Shown: piece by piece, positions 11,651 through 22,867 of the stretch
Position numbering within the stretch: the stretch's first letter is position 1
Layout: the number at the start of each line of letters is the position of its first letter
DNA from: Aphelidium insulamus
Taxonomy: Eukaryota; Aphelidiomycota; Aphelidea; Aphelidiaceae
Length of the DNA: 64,000 nt
Assembly (NCBI GenBank): GCA_036784855.1
Contig: JAZDSV010000013.1
Coordinates: 1-64,000 of the forward strand
Direction of reading: 5' to 3'
Translations under genes and position numbers: made by a program
Notes under the pieces: generated by a model
The model's database searches: none
What the model was told of the DNA's origin: nothing
What the model saw: only the letters and a program-made list of their open reading frames with translations

Positions 11651-12358
11651 CTATGACACCCTGGGTGGCGGTGGAGGTGGCTGTTGCTGCTGCTGCTGTT
11701 GTTGTTGTTGATTGCCAGCATATTCGCTGCCGTGCGGTGCTTGATGTGGGTGTGGGTGCTGCTGAGATGGCTGCTGCGGTGGCTGCTGTGGTGGTGGAGG
11801 TCCACCTGCAAGTATATGCAAGTGTAAGTGTACGCGTCATAACCATACTACGCGCACAAACCATCCATGGGTGACTGCGGTCCAGAGCCGGGCATTCCCA
11901 TCATTCCCGGCGGTGGCGGACCCATTCCAGGCGATGGCATCATCCCGGGCGGAGGCATCATTCCCGGTGGCGGCATCATGCCCATCATCCCGGGGGGCGG
12001 CATCATTCCTAGTCAGCAAAGTGTAAAGCATCAGTCGAGATGGATGTACGCGCGCATACCAGGCGGTGGCGGCCCGGCACCCATCATGAACGAGCCCATC
12101 TGTGTCCGCAAGACCTCTGCATGCACGCGTGGCCCGTGGTTAGTGCCAGCGCGCGTGCCACATCACGTACACATACCGTCGTAGAAGGAGCGCACGGCCG
12201 CCTGGTGCTTCCAGCCAGAGTTGTGGGCTTTGCGCACATTGCTCGAGTCGTGCGTCAGGTAGATGTCGCAGTAGTCTGCACGCGGCGGCACGGCAGTGGT
12301 CAGCGTGTGCACAGAGGACACTTGCACAGGCACACTCACCGCAATAGTACCGCGGCAT
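11651..12358 (-). CDS. U1 small nuclear ribonucleoprotein C (U1-C)
   Basis: U1 snRNP subunit that stabilises U1 snRNA pairing with the 5' splice site. Exons, minus order: 12358-12340, 12275-12177, 12116-12060, 12008-11862, 11805-11651. All junctions are GT-AG and in frame. Exon 1 holds only MPRYYC plus one base. The C2H2-type zinc finger is complete: C-D-Y-C, then [12 protein letters not shown] and SGWKH. After the finger comes a Met/Pro/Gly-rich repeat region (PPGMM units), then a Gln/Pro-rich tail with a run of ten Gln. This is the expected layout for U1-C, with a longer low-complexity tail than the human protein. It is about 158 residues long and lies tail-to-tail with CRIPT, about 110 bases away. 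Confidence 0.93.
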
Positions 12359-12435
12359 GATCTGTATGTATGTGTGATCACTGTACACGTACACACGTAG
12401 TCACAGTCACAGTCACGGGGTCTCTGTTGCCACAG

Positions 12436-15400
12436 TCAGCCAACGGCAAAGCGGCCCTTCTCCAGCCAGCGCCGGTACGCGTCGTGCTGGGCGGTGCGCG
12501 CAGTCAAGCTCGGTGCCGGCTTCTTGGCCACGGCGACGTGGTTCTCGTAGATCAGCAGGTCCTTGGGGTCGATACCGCCGCGCTCGTCCATTCCGGACAG
12601 CGACTCGTTCCTGGCCAAGTATTCGGCATAGTACGCGTAGTGCGCCGGGTGGTCAATGTTCAGCGAGTCGGTGGTCCGCTTGCTGTTGTCGCCGTCTGTG
12701 CCTGCCGTCGACGAAGCTGCCGGCTGAAATCGGTCGCTGTCAAACTGGTGGACATAGCGCGCATACTCCTCGCTCTCCTCCGCAGACACCTGGGCCTGCA
12801 GCAGCTTTAACGCTAGCGCGCCGGTGGCATTGTGTGGCACTGGTCGGGTACTTCCACCGTTTCCACCATTGCTGCTCTTACCGTGGGCGGATTTTGCGGA
12901 AGCGTTGTCGTCATCACTCGGCACAGTCGGCACCACAGCCAGCTTGAACTTTCTGTTTCATGAGCATATGCCTAAGCAAATATTATCGGACCACCTACCG
13001 CAGAGGGCGGCCGTCACCGCGAACGTGGAATGGCGATGCGGTGGGATCGCCCGGGTCCCGATTGTGTTCAAACATGTTGCACAGGAACGAGTCCTGGAAC
13101 GAGGTCATGCGCTTCGGGTTGTAGCAGTGCTCGAATGTCTCGCGCAGGCCGTAGTAGTGTCGCGTTGTTGTTGCGGCACTCGGTGTGGCGCCATTCACCT
13201 CCAGGTGCTGCGGGTGGTACCAGTTCACATAGCTGTACATAGTCATGAGAGAGCGTTGTCTACGCTCCAAGTTACTACCTTGGCTTCAGGACTGAATCGT
13301 GTCCGACTCGGTGCAGTGTAACATCGCGCTCAGTGGACCACTCGGGCTCCGGGTGATTTGCACCGGTGGTAAAGTTGCCCAGAAATACATTTATAGCATT
13401 TTGCTTCTCGGCGTCTATGCACAAGTATTATGCACATTCATCGGGAATTTAATGTTCTTTTACCTGTGAAAGAGTTGCTGTAATACCGCTTTATGGTTTC
13501 GAGCATGTCGCGCGACTGACTGGTCCAGTCAGTGGTCTTTTGGTACGTCTCCATGGTGTTGACCAGGGCACTGCCGCCGTACTGCAGCGCGATAATGTCG
13601 CCGTGGTCATGGTACATTTCCATCAATATCTTTGTGGCGTCGCAGTCCAGTGGCAAGTATGGCTCGTCGATCAGTCCCAGCGCGTGAAGCTGACGTAGAT
13701 ATATATGTACTTGTAAAAAAATGTTCAAACAACTAATCGCACCTGATGCGCCATGGCAGACTTGCCAATGACAAACTGCGCGGCATTGGTGCGGTCCAGG
13801 CAGTCAATGCAATTTGTTCGAATGACTCCCGACTGGATGCGAGAGCGAGGACGCCGCGAGTTCTGATAAAATTCTTCCTCTCCGTCCGACGCCAGAGTGG
13901 CCGGGTGTACCACCGAGTTGAAGAAGCCGGTCTGCGACAATGCCCGCTCCGCCAGCTTCTCCAGTATGCCGATTACGTCCTGCCCGGGTCTGAAGAGAAT
14001 ATTACGTCTAGTACCAAAATGTTTAATGACTGCGCGTACGATTTGGCCGCACGGCTCATGTCAAACGCGATGTAGCGAATTCGCTTTTCCACTGGCAAAA
14101 ACTGATTGAGGTACGTCACGGCCTCCGTGTACTCGTCCAGCAGGATCGACTCCCGGCGATGGGTTTCCCGATGCTTGACCAGATTCAGTACGACAATTGG
14201 AGAGTGGTACCGCATTAGCAGGTTGTCAAAGTGCAGCGCAGTCGCCGCATAGAATGGATCGCGGAAATTGACTGCGAATTGCCATCAATATATGTGCATG
14301 CTTAATGTTATAAACATAAACGTGCATGTTTATAAATGTACAAATATCATCGCAACATACTCTGAATGGGAGGCTTGGGCGCCATGTTGGAAGTTTCTTG
14401 CGACCAGTAGAGCGGAATGGAGCCGCGATGTTGTACAAAGGAGGTGCAGCGCGCCTGTAACTGATTACGGCCGGCGTGCGAGGCATCAGTGATGATTTGC
14501 TCAGTCTCAACATCGTTGGCGACATAGCCCTCTGCGTTGACTCCGCGCTTGAGGAAGCGGGCGCCGGCAAACTGTCGCGATCGCCTGCCGATCAGTGTCA
14601 ATATGAGTGGCCGGCCAATGACGGATATCTCTGCAGTGCGCGTGTTCAGACGCAATATAACGTTACATTAATAACAGCACACTTACTCGACTGCTGGATG
14701 AATCCATATATAATCGGCAAGATCCACGGCGACTGGTTGGACACTTTGTGAAAGGCCATCGAGAGCAGAAAGTGATTCCTGTTACAATCAAATGGAGTGT
14801 CCACACCGAACAGTAGCCGCATACCAGACAAACATGTCCATAAACTCGTCACCGCCGTCCGTATCGCTGCGCAGGCAATTATACTGGAACGAATGGGTGA
14901 TGTCGTAGGTGGGCGAGAAGTAAAAGTTTTTCGTCAAGTCCATGCTGCAAAACACGTCCATATACCTGTCATGGGTATTAGGTGGTCATAACACATATAG
15001 ATATAATGAAGACGAGTTATCTCTGTACATATGTGCAAGTATGTATAGACGGGCAGGCAACAGGTCAACAGGTACGGAAGTCTGAGAGTAAACACACCGC
15101 TGCTCATCCGCACTGCGATCGGACTTGACACCCGGCGCCGCGATGCTTATCAGCCGCGTGTCGTCTATCTGCAACACCTTGTGACTGCCAATGACCGCCA
15201 CCACACTGGCTTGCGTGATCATCAGCACGTAGAACCCCTCCAGGAAGCGGACAAAGCCCACGATGCCGCTGGCCTGCATAAGTTTCTTCAGGCCGCCGCT
15301 CTGCTTGTTCCCCTCGCCTATCATCACCAGCAGGTCCTGCAGCTGTGACGGGGTGTAGATAGCCTCATCCTCCGTGACCAGGTTGTCTCGCAGCGGCGTA

Positions 15401-15607
15401 GTCCGGTCCACCTTGAGTATGCGGTACAGATCGGTGGCCGGATCGTGGCCGACAAAGTAAAAGCGCTGCACAGCACAGAGAGAGAGAGAGTAAGCGAGCA
15501 TGTGGGTGTGGGGGTGTGCAGGGGTGTCTACAGGCACGTGGGTGTTGTGTACGCACCAGCCTCGTCTCGTAGACGGTGATGTCGGTGAGCGCGCGCACGG
15601 CCGGCAT
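12436..15607 (-). CDS. FIG4: FIG4/SAC3-type polyphosphoinositide 5-phosphatase
   Basis: SAC-domain phosphatase predicted to act on PtdIns(3,5)P2 with the PIKfyve/VAC14 complex at the endolysosome or vacuole. The start ATG at 15607 opens [17 protein letters not shown], spliced across a GT-AG intron to [20 protein letters not shown], the standard FIG4 beginning. Downstream are [53 protein letters not shown] and the catalytic CX5R motif in [16 protein letters not shown]. These are followed by [16 protein letters not shown] and [15 protein letters not shown], both typical of FIG4 rather than synaptojanin. The C-terminal tail, with Ser/Asp-rich and QFDSDRF segments, ends at 12436. There are about ten short introns. 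The 5' end faces PINCH only 69 bases away. Confidence 0.93.
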
Positions 15608-15676
15608 TGCTTGCCGCGTTTGCACTTGCAACGCTCCACGAACCAACCGGCCAGCCAACCCACCAACCAGCTGCGG

Positions 15677-16956
15677 ATGGAGGCGGCGGTGTGCAATGTG
15701 TGCCGCGAGACCATTCCCGGCAAGGCCATCTCTGCCAGTGCCGAACTCAAGTACCACGCCGAGTGCTTCCTGTGGGTGGCATTGCACTCCCGCTCACCTT
15801 GGCTGACTGACTGGCAGATGTCACGAGTGTCTGCGCCCGTTCCCCGGCGGCAACTTCTTCACCACCGACGACCAGAAGCTGTACTGCGAGCTGGACTACT
15901 ACCGACTGTTTGGGGACCGGTGTGCCCGGTGCGGCGAACTGATCACCGAGCGCCTCATCACCGCGCTGGACTTGAAGTGGCATGCCGAGGCAAGTTTTCC
16001 GGGTGAACGCACGGCCAGGGCCACCGCACTGACCTGACTTGCACAGCACTTTCTGTGCGACGAGTGCGGCAAACCGCTGGCCGGCTCCAGCTTCATGAAG
16101 CGGAATGACCGCCCCTTCTGCAAGGAGTGTCATGTCCGCCTCAAGGCACTTGGTATGTGACACTGTGTATGTGAAACTATGCTTATATGCATGTACCAGA
16201 TGCCGCGATGGCCGGCCAGATATGCGAGCGGTGCAAGAAGCCCATCATGCCCGGGGACAGCGAACTGTTGGTGGATGGATTTCGGCATCACGCATTCCAT
16301 CACACGTGTGCCCAGTGCAAGAAACAGCTGGGACCCGACTACAAGATTCACGAGGGTAAAATGTACTGCCCGGATGACTATGCCAAGGTTATGGCGCCGC
16401 TGTGCTACGTGTGTCGCAAACCGATCTATGGCCGGGTGACCACGGCGCTGGGACGGCAGTTCCACCCCGAGGTCGGTATTCAATTGGATGTTGGTGTATT
16501 CTCCGCGTACTAATATGTGATGTGCACATATGTAGCACTTTGTGTGCACCAAGTGCGAAGAGCCATTCACAGACAGCACGTTTCATGAGCACAGCGGAAA
16601 GCCATACTGTGAGCAGCATTTCAACGAGATTGCCGGAGCCACATGTTTCCGGTGCTACAAGTTTGCGCAGGGAAAAGGTATGTGTTGTACTATCATACAA
16701 GTATTATAAGAACATACTTTTATAACAATGTCTATTAGTTGTGGCCGGACCAGGCGGCAAAAAGTATTGTGAACACCACTTCACGTGCTATGGCTGTGAG
16801 ATGAATCTGTCGCGGGATGGCATGCAATTCTGGGAGTGGGACTACAAGGTGATGTGTGGCAATTGCTTCAAGATGATTCCGGCCGACATAAGGAGCCACT
16901 TGAAGAAGTGTATGGACATTGAGAGCAAGCTTGCCAAAGAGAAGAAAAAGAAGTAA
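15677..16956 (+). CDS. PINCH-like protein with five LIM domains
   Basis: Adaptor made only of LIM zinc fingers. In animals PINCH joins ILK and parvin at integrin adhesions. Exons: 15677-15771, 15818-15989, 16047-16152, 16200-16471, 16536-16677, 16739-16956. Five LIM domains can be read. LIM1 starts VCNVCRETIPG, LIM2 RCARCGELITE, LIM3 ICERCKKPIMPG, LIM4 LCYVCRKPIYG and LIM5 TCFRCYKFAQG. The ends HFLCDECGKPL and HFVCTKCEEPF are typical, and the C-terminal MIPADIRSHLKKCMDI with a KEKKKK tail parallels the basic tail of PINCH. The second intron uses a GC donor (GCAAGT at 15990). Length is about 334 residues, as in human PINCH1. Presence without known integrins in a fungus-like genome suggests a cytoskeletal role. 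That is inference. Confidence 0.88.
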
Positions 16957-17326
16957 TATATACTGTGCCAGTTGTCATACAGCTACTTCTAACCTTCTCC
17001 TAATGAAAACGCATACACACATACACACCCATGAAAAGTGATTTACAACTGGATTTGTAGCGTATGCCTGTACTACAGAATGGCACTTAAGAATGGAATT
17101 TAAGAAAAGCGCCAGAGAGATGCACGGAAGGATACATAGCATTAGCACATGCATCGCGTCTTGCAGCCTGCATGCATAGGCAGCTATGCGTATGTGTATA
17201 AGCCGTTGTATTGCCAATTTGGCGCGGAACTTCCTTGCTTCCTTACAACAAGCAAGACGGGGCAGACTGAATACCTTTCCCCGATCACAGCATACAAATT
17301 GCAATACTTAATCTGTGGCAGCCACA
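16957..17326. other. intergenic, nothing recognised
   Basis: A 370-base stretch between PINCH and TRAPPC11, both on the plus strand. It should contain the PINCH 3' end and the TRAPPC11 promoter. Open frames are short, and no RNA gene or repeat was seen. Confidence 0.5.
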
Positions 17327-20300
17327 ATGTCGGCGCCACCGCTCATGCTGTCGCAGCTTTGGCCGCTGCTGGGTCTGCTGAACTTGGACGCTGGGAATGC
17401 TGCCGCGCCTGCCAGCCTAGATGAGTCGGTGGCCGGCATGAATATTTCTGGTAAGCACTCTCTGGTCGCACCATTTATCTTCTGGCCGTATCTTCTGGCT
17501 GGCCGGCTTACTGTGCCCATGCAGCTACCCCTGCCGTGTCCCTGGCATCCTTACAAGTCCGGGCGCAGCTGCGCAAGATTGTCGATGAGCGGCAAGCTAA
17601 ATTTGCCGCGGAGCCATTTGCCATGGCGCCTCAGTTCGCTGACGGCTCGCCCGCGCAGTCTACGTCACGGCGGACGGTGTTTCGATACCGCTGCATATCG
17701 GTACGTAGCCTGACAATTGTTTGCTTTTGTACATTTACCGTGTGTGAATAGGCGCTGCCCACCGCAAAGGACCGTGCCGCTGTCCAGACCAACTCTTCGG
17801 CTCTTTCGCCTCACAATCCCTCCTCGCCGCTCTATCCCGATGGTCTGCTCACCTCAGACTGGGTGCGCAAGCACGCTGAAACTATTCCCGCCGTGGTGGT
17901 TGCATTTTATGAGATTGCCGACGGTACGTGCAATGCTACTCTCACTTGTTACGTGTGAGAGATGACGCATTGTACAGGCTCACAGCCCGCCCAAGCACTT
18001 ATGCAAGAAGATACAGCACTTGCCGAACGCATCAAGGCACAAAAGTAAGCAATGCTTGTTCAACAGTGAGAGAGTTGATGGGTGATTAAACTACGCACAG
18101 AAAGCTTGCAACAGATCTTGGTATCCGATTTGTATGCGTTGTGTTCCTTCAACACTCCACGATCGGTTCGGCGTGATCCTTAGATGCAAAATAATGCTGA
18201 TGCATCATTCTGCAGACTTTCAACTAGACTCTCGGCTATCGTACCTGAAAAAGACGTCGGGTCAGGAGGCAAAGGGCGCCTTTTACACCGTGACTCCCCG
18301 CACCGACCTGATGGAGCTATTGACCATGTAAGAAGCCGTGCAGTAACAGTCATCAAGTGATCAACATGTCTGCAGACTCGAATCTTCTAACGGCGACTAT
18401 GCGCTCAACTACTACCGTGAGCACATTAAACGCATCAAGCGGAAAAAGTCAAAAGCTTCCGGTTCAGGTCGGTCCAGTTTCTCGCAGCCCTCGTCCACCA
18501 TCGGGGTTGCCGGTTCCAACATCCGCTACGACTGCAAATTGGGCAGCTTTTGTGAAATCATTCAAGATACCGAGTGGTGCATTCGGTTAGTCTATTGCAT
18601 TACCGTGTATGCCAAAGTGTATGCCAAATGTCACCGATTTAGATACTACATTACAGCCTACAATTCGCTGATGGATGTGTTTAAAGAGATTGTCCATAAA
18701 AAGCTCAAGAGCGGGATTTCAAATCTATATGCCGTAAAACCGCACTCGCCCCGCTGGAATGAAATGGTTTCGCTGGCGGACGCTCTTAGTTTCAAGGTTT
18801 GTGAGCTGTTGTGGCGTGATTACCATTGTAATGTATCGGTCAGATATCGAGGATCTTGGTGTTTGGTGATACGCCGGCAGATGGTCTCTTTCAGGTCAAT
18901 CGGCATGTCAACTTTTTCCGAACGCTCTACGTCGACATGAATGAGCCGCCACGAAAGTCAGCTCGTTTCTGGGCATGGCTCTCGGAGCAGTATCGGTTGT
19001 TTGCTGAATTGATCGACACTGCTGTGCGTTCTGGTGTGGAGCTACCACCGCCAGGCATCAGTCCGTCTCCGTCATCCGAGATCAATTATCTTCGCTCTGA
19101 AATACCTATATCGACAGTGTTTGGCATTGACAGCGACTCTGGCCTGTCGATAAGTCCGGCCAATTGCGTCGTACATCTACACCATGCAGGCTACTACTTC
19201 CATATGGCTGCTGCTTGTTTTCAACGTCGAATCTTTTGCGACAATGATACAGTGGCTGCCCCTGAGCATAGCGCGCATCACATACAGGCAATAATGAATC
19301 TGTTATCCAGGGCCTACGATCAGTTTAAACGACACCGAGAAACGCGGATGGCCCAGTATGTCGCCATAGATATGGCCGAAGGACACATGCGCAACGCTAA
19401 TTTTGAAATGGCCCAAAAGTATGAGGCTCGTCTCATCGTACATCGAAACTTACTTATAGGTTCTATCATCGGATTGCCAAAACATACCGCAAGGAAGGAT
19501 GGTCACAGTTGCTGGAACATGTTCTCGAAGCGAGTCTCAAATGCGCAAAGAAGCGCGGAGACTGGCGGGAGGTGCTGGAGCTCAACTTGGAACTGTTGTC
19601 GTCCGATATAGTCGATGATGAGCGCACGAGATCTGCTCACGCAGGTCAGATCATGGCGATGAAAGCCATGCCAGAGGTTCAATTTTCCAAGTCTGGTCCA
19701 CTGGTGCTCCCGATAGCGACTTCCCTTCCTTCTGTGATTATCAGTTTTCGATTTCGGAAAAAGCGTAGATATGTTGGCCAACCGGCCGAGTTTCAGCTGG
19801 CGGTATTTGGAATAGCTACTGCCGTCGCACTGCGATTCAGCGCCATAAAGATACGATTCAGCAATCCGGAACACGACTTCTATTTAATCGACAGCGGGGA
19901 TGATGCCCACGGATCTGGTGTTCAAGTGCAAGATTGCTCCAAACTCGAAGCCTGCACTCTGCCATACGAAGCGAAAGAGATGAAAGGGGTTCGCACAAAT
20001 CTCGGAATATCCTCGCAGAACCAAATGATTTATTCTGGCAGTTTGCACGCGCGGCAGCCTCATCAGTCACAGATTGACTCTTGCGTTTTTGTGCTTGAGC
20101 ACGCAGAGCACAAGTGGCGTTGTGAGCTCGTGCACAAGTTTACCGATGCAGACTTATCATATCCGTGGATAAAACAATCATCGACTGCGGCAAGGTTGTG
20201 CAAGTCTGCTCCAGTTCATGCAGTTCGATTTAATCATCAGCAGCCACAATTCAAGGTCGAGCTGGTTCATAACCAACCAGCTCTGCTTGGCGAGTACTAT

Positions 20301-21543
20301 GGCATCCGTGTTCGCACCGTCAACGGGGAGGCGCGCGACATGAAGGCGTATATGACGGTTACCTGCTCAGGTGAAGATCCAGCGATCGACGTCTTGTCAC
20401 ACGCAAACTCCGACAAATTATTTACCGGAACGTCCTTGACTGGCTTGTCAGCAATTGAAGACTTCGATGTCGGTGTTATCGCCAAATGTGATCACACTTT
20501 GCGCGATGTCTTTATGCACTGTACCGAGCGTCCCGGAAACCGCAAGATCAACGTGGCTGTGTATTTCAGGCTGACATCCGAGCAATCATCGATCGATCTA
20601 TTTGCTTCACACCATGCATCACAAGGCAATTACTCCGCCATCCAACACTCGGCCGTAGTCCCTGTTGTCAATCCTCTATTGGCCACATTTGATATCCAAG
20701 AGATACCCGCCGCGAAATCTAAAGTCGCCCACGTCCATCTGCGCAATACTTCGCCCATAGACTTGCAAATTGCCAGTGTTGACTTGGAACTACAGGTTTG
20801 TGATCATGCAGATTATATATTGTGTCAGCAACACTAATGCACAGGGCGAAACTGATGAGGACACGAAAACCGTGTCGTCTACGTTTCAAGCAGCAGACTG
20901 TGCTTTATTTAGTGCTGGTGCATCGTATAGTCTTTCGTTCTATCTGGCTCCCGAAGATACGGCTTGCATTGCTAGACTCAAGGTTATGTGGAGCCGGTAG
21001 GTCGAGATGGGCCACGCATAGTTACTTACCGGTGCAGTTCTCCCGCCTTTTTATCATTTAAACATGACCGTCTGTCTGAATGGTATCAAACATGTGACTT
21101 GAGTGGCATCGCGAGCTCTAATAATGTGTCGCTGACCACGGGTACATATATACCAATGCTGCTTTGATGAACTAAAAAGACGTCCAGAAATTGAGCCCTT
21201 TCTTATGGTCAATTCTCCAACTCAAGTGGCCTACCATTTGCGAAACACATCTGACTGCGTGCAAGAAGTGGCTGGAAGTGTGGACGAATCGGAACAGTTT
21301 GTATTTGCCGGCTACAAGTCATTCACCATGCGCCTAATGCCTAATCAGTCTCGCACCGTGCGGTTCAAATGCTGGCCGCTCACTGCCGGCGAGGCATATC
21401 TTCCGCACCTTCACGTATACTTGTTGGAAAATAATATACTGCGCGATGACAGCGTGGCCCCCGTGCAACACGAACTAGCCAGCACCGCTCGAGGTCCCGT
21501 AAGAGTTTTCGTGCAACCAATACCGCAGAATAAAGCAAGCTGA
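17327..21543 (+). CDS. TRAPPC11: TRAPPC11 (foie gras family) homologue
   Basis: Subunit of the TRAPPIII complex, which activates Rab1/Ypt1 in ER-Golgi traffic and autophagy. Start MSAPPLMLSQLWPLLGLL at 17327. Family landmarks in order: SDWVRKHAETIPAVVVAFYE, DLGIRFVCVVFLQHSTI, SRLSYLKKTSG, the foie-gras domain (PANCVVHLHHAGYYFHMAA, then ASLKCAKKRGDWREVLEL), and the C-terminal gryzun-like beta-rich region up to 21543. There are about nine introns of roughly 45-60 nt. One join near 19440-19475 is uncertain. The protein continues from AQKYEARL to an FYHRIAKTYRKEGW segment, but the only GT-AG pair there is about 30 nt and leaves the phase one base off. Length is about 1,200 residues, as expected. 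Confidence 0.88.
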
Positions 21544-21616
21544 TCAAAGTACAACGCTGTTTCCTCGGTGCATTCATGAAATCACTGTTTTATTAATGCA
21601 ATACAAAATAGTTCGA

Positions 21617-22452
21617 TCAAAAAACTTGATCGAGGGCGTCTGGGCGAAATTCCACGGCAAAGAAGATCGTGCTGCTGTCACGAGTGCGTAAAACAAACCG
21701 CACAGGTTGCCCTTTTAAAGAAGATTGAAATGGAATACCCCGTATTTTAAAGCTGTTGAAGTCCACCAACGGCGAATACCAGTCGAACGCGTAGATGCGA
21801 TTTGGCCTGAATGTAAAGTCTTTTCGCTTTTCTTCGTTAAGAAAATGATTTCGCCGCTTGTAGGAGTCGTCACCAAATTCAAATTCTTCCGGAATTCTTC
21901 CTTGTGAACCGGCCAGTTGCCATTCACACGAATCGGGTGGTCCGTCCCGGTTTTGCATGATATTCGCAGCACATAGAAGAGGGCTATAAATGCTCGGAGT
22001 TGGAGATGTAAGCTCGATAGTCAGTGCGGGATTGAGCACCTTCACAATGCGTTGTAAGCCTGACAATATAATTCTGGGTGGCTAATGAATTAAATGTGTT
22101 GCCAAGTGAACTGAACTGGAGTACGTACCGATATAATCGGGCGAGAAAAATCTGCCGCCATCACAAGATCGTCGCCATTGATATCCATTAAGAATTTTCC
22201 TTCCGCTTGAATGCTAAACATCCGCTTAGTGGACGCAAAATAAGTTTCGGCTTGATGTTCCGTGGGGAATCCACGCACGCGCACAGTCACGTAACCATTG
22301 AAATGGTCATTTTCCACGCGGGTTGGGTTTTCGTCATTGTTGACATCACATTTGACAGAACCTTGCTGTGCGCGGTGAATATACAGCGTTGTAGATCTTG
22401 CAGGTGGTGTCAGCGATAACACTGCGGCTAACGTGATCAATGCAGCTTTCAT
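21617..22452 (-). CDS. DUF1769 protein, copy 2, with signal peptide
   Basis: Paralogue of the gene at 9938-10907. The start at 22452 gives MKAALITLAAVLSLTPPARS, a good secretory signal peptide with a likely cleavage after the small residues, so this copy should enter the secretory pathway. The body carries HFNGYVTVRVRGF, STKRMFSIQAEGKF, DDLVMAADFSRPI, then after one GT-AG intron LNPALTIELTSPTPSIYSP, HFLNEEKRKDFTFRPNRI, YAFDWYSPLVDFNSF and GQPVRFVLRTRDSSTIFF. The phase and position of the intron match copy 1. It lies convergent to TRAPPC11, with 73 bases between the stops. Function unknown. The two copies likely differ in compartment. Confidence 0.85.
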
Positions 22453-22867
22453 GGCGGTAGCGAATTTGCAGAGCACTCAAATCTTTGTGCACGCTTTGTG
22501 CATGCGCCTCGATCAATCAACGTGGATCTTGACTGACGTCACGATTGGCCAGCCGTTGTATACTGCACCTTGTATGTGGTAAATTGCATTTGCAGAGTAA
22601 GTCCGGTACTAGTATGCACATTAAAGAATAGCTTCATTTTATGTATCGGCTTCCACCGCTCTCCGATAGCATAAAATATTGACACTTCATAATTTATGTA
22701 CATTGCTTGCATCGATATCATGCTTCCCCAAAGTCATACATGCACAGAAGTAGTATATGTAAATACATATGTGCATTTAAATAATACCTAAATTGCTAAG
22801 CGCAGACAAGCGACACTCGACAAAGGTGTAATAACAGCGCCAACAGCTGCTGATCTCCCACGAAACA
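22453..22867. other. intergenic, nothing recognised
   Basis: A 415-base divergent promoter region between the DUF1769 copy and isovaleryl-CoA dehydrogenase. AT-rich. It holds a TATGTAAATACATA motif near 22758-22771 that recurs elsewhere in the window. No gene is evident. Confidence 0.5.

Noticed and set aside
11640-11810. Plus-strand Val/Ala-rich frame and CAG/CTG-type runs as a possible microsatellite gene
   Set aside because: These bases encode the Gln/Pro-rich tail of U1-C on the minus strand. The repeats are codon runs.
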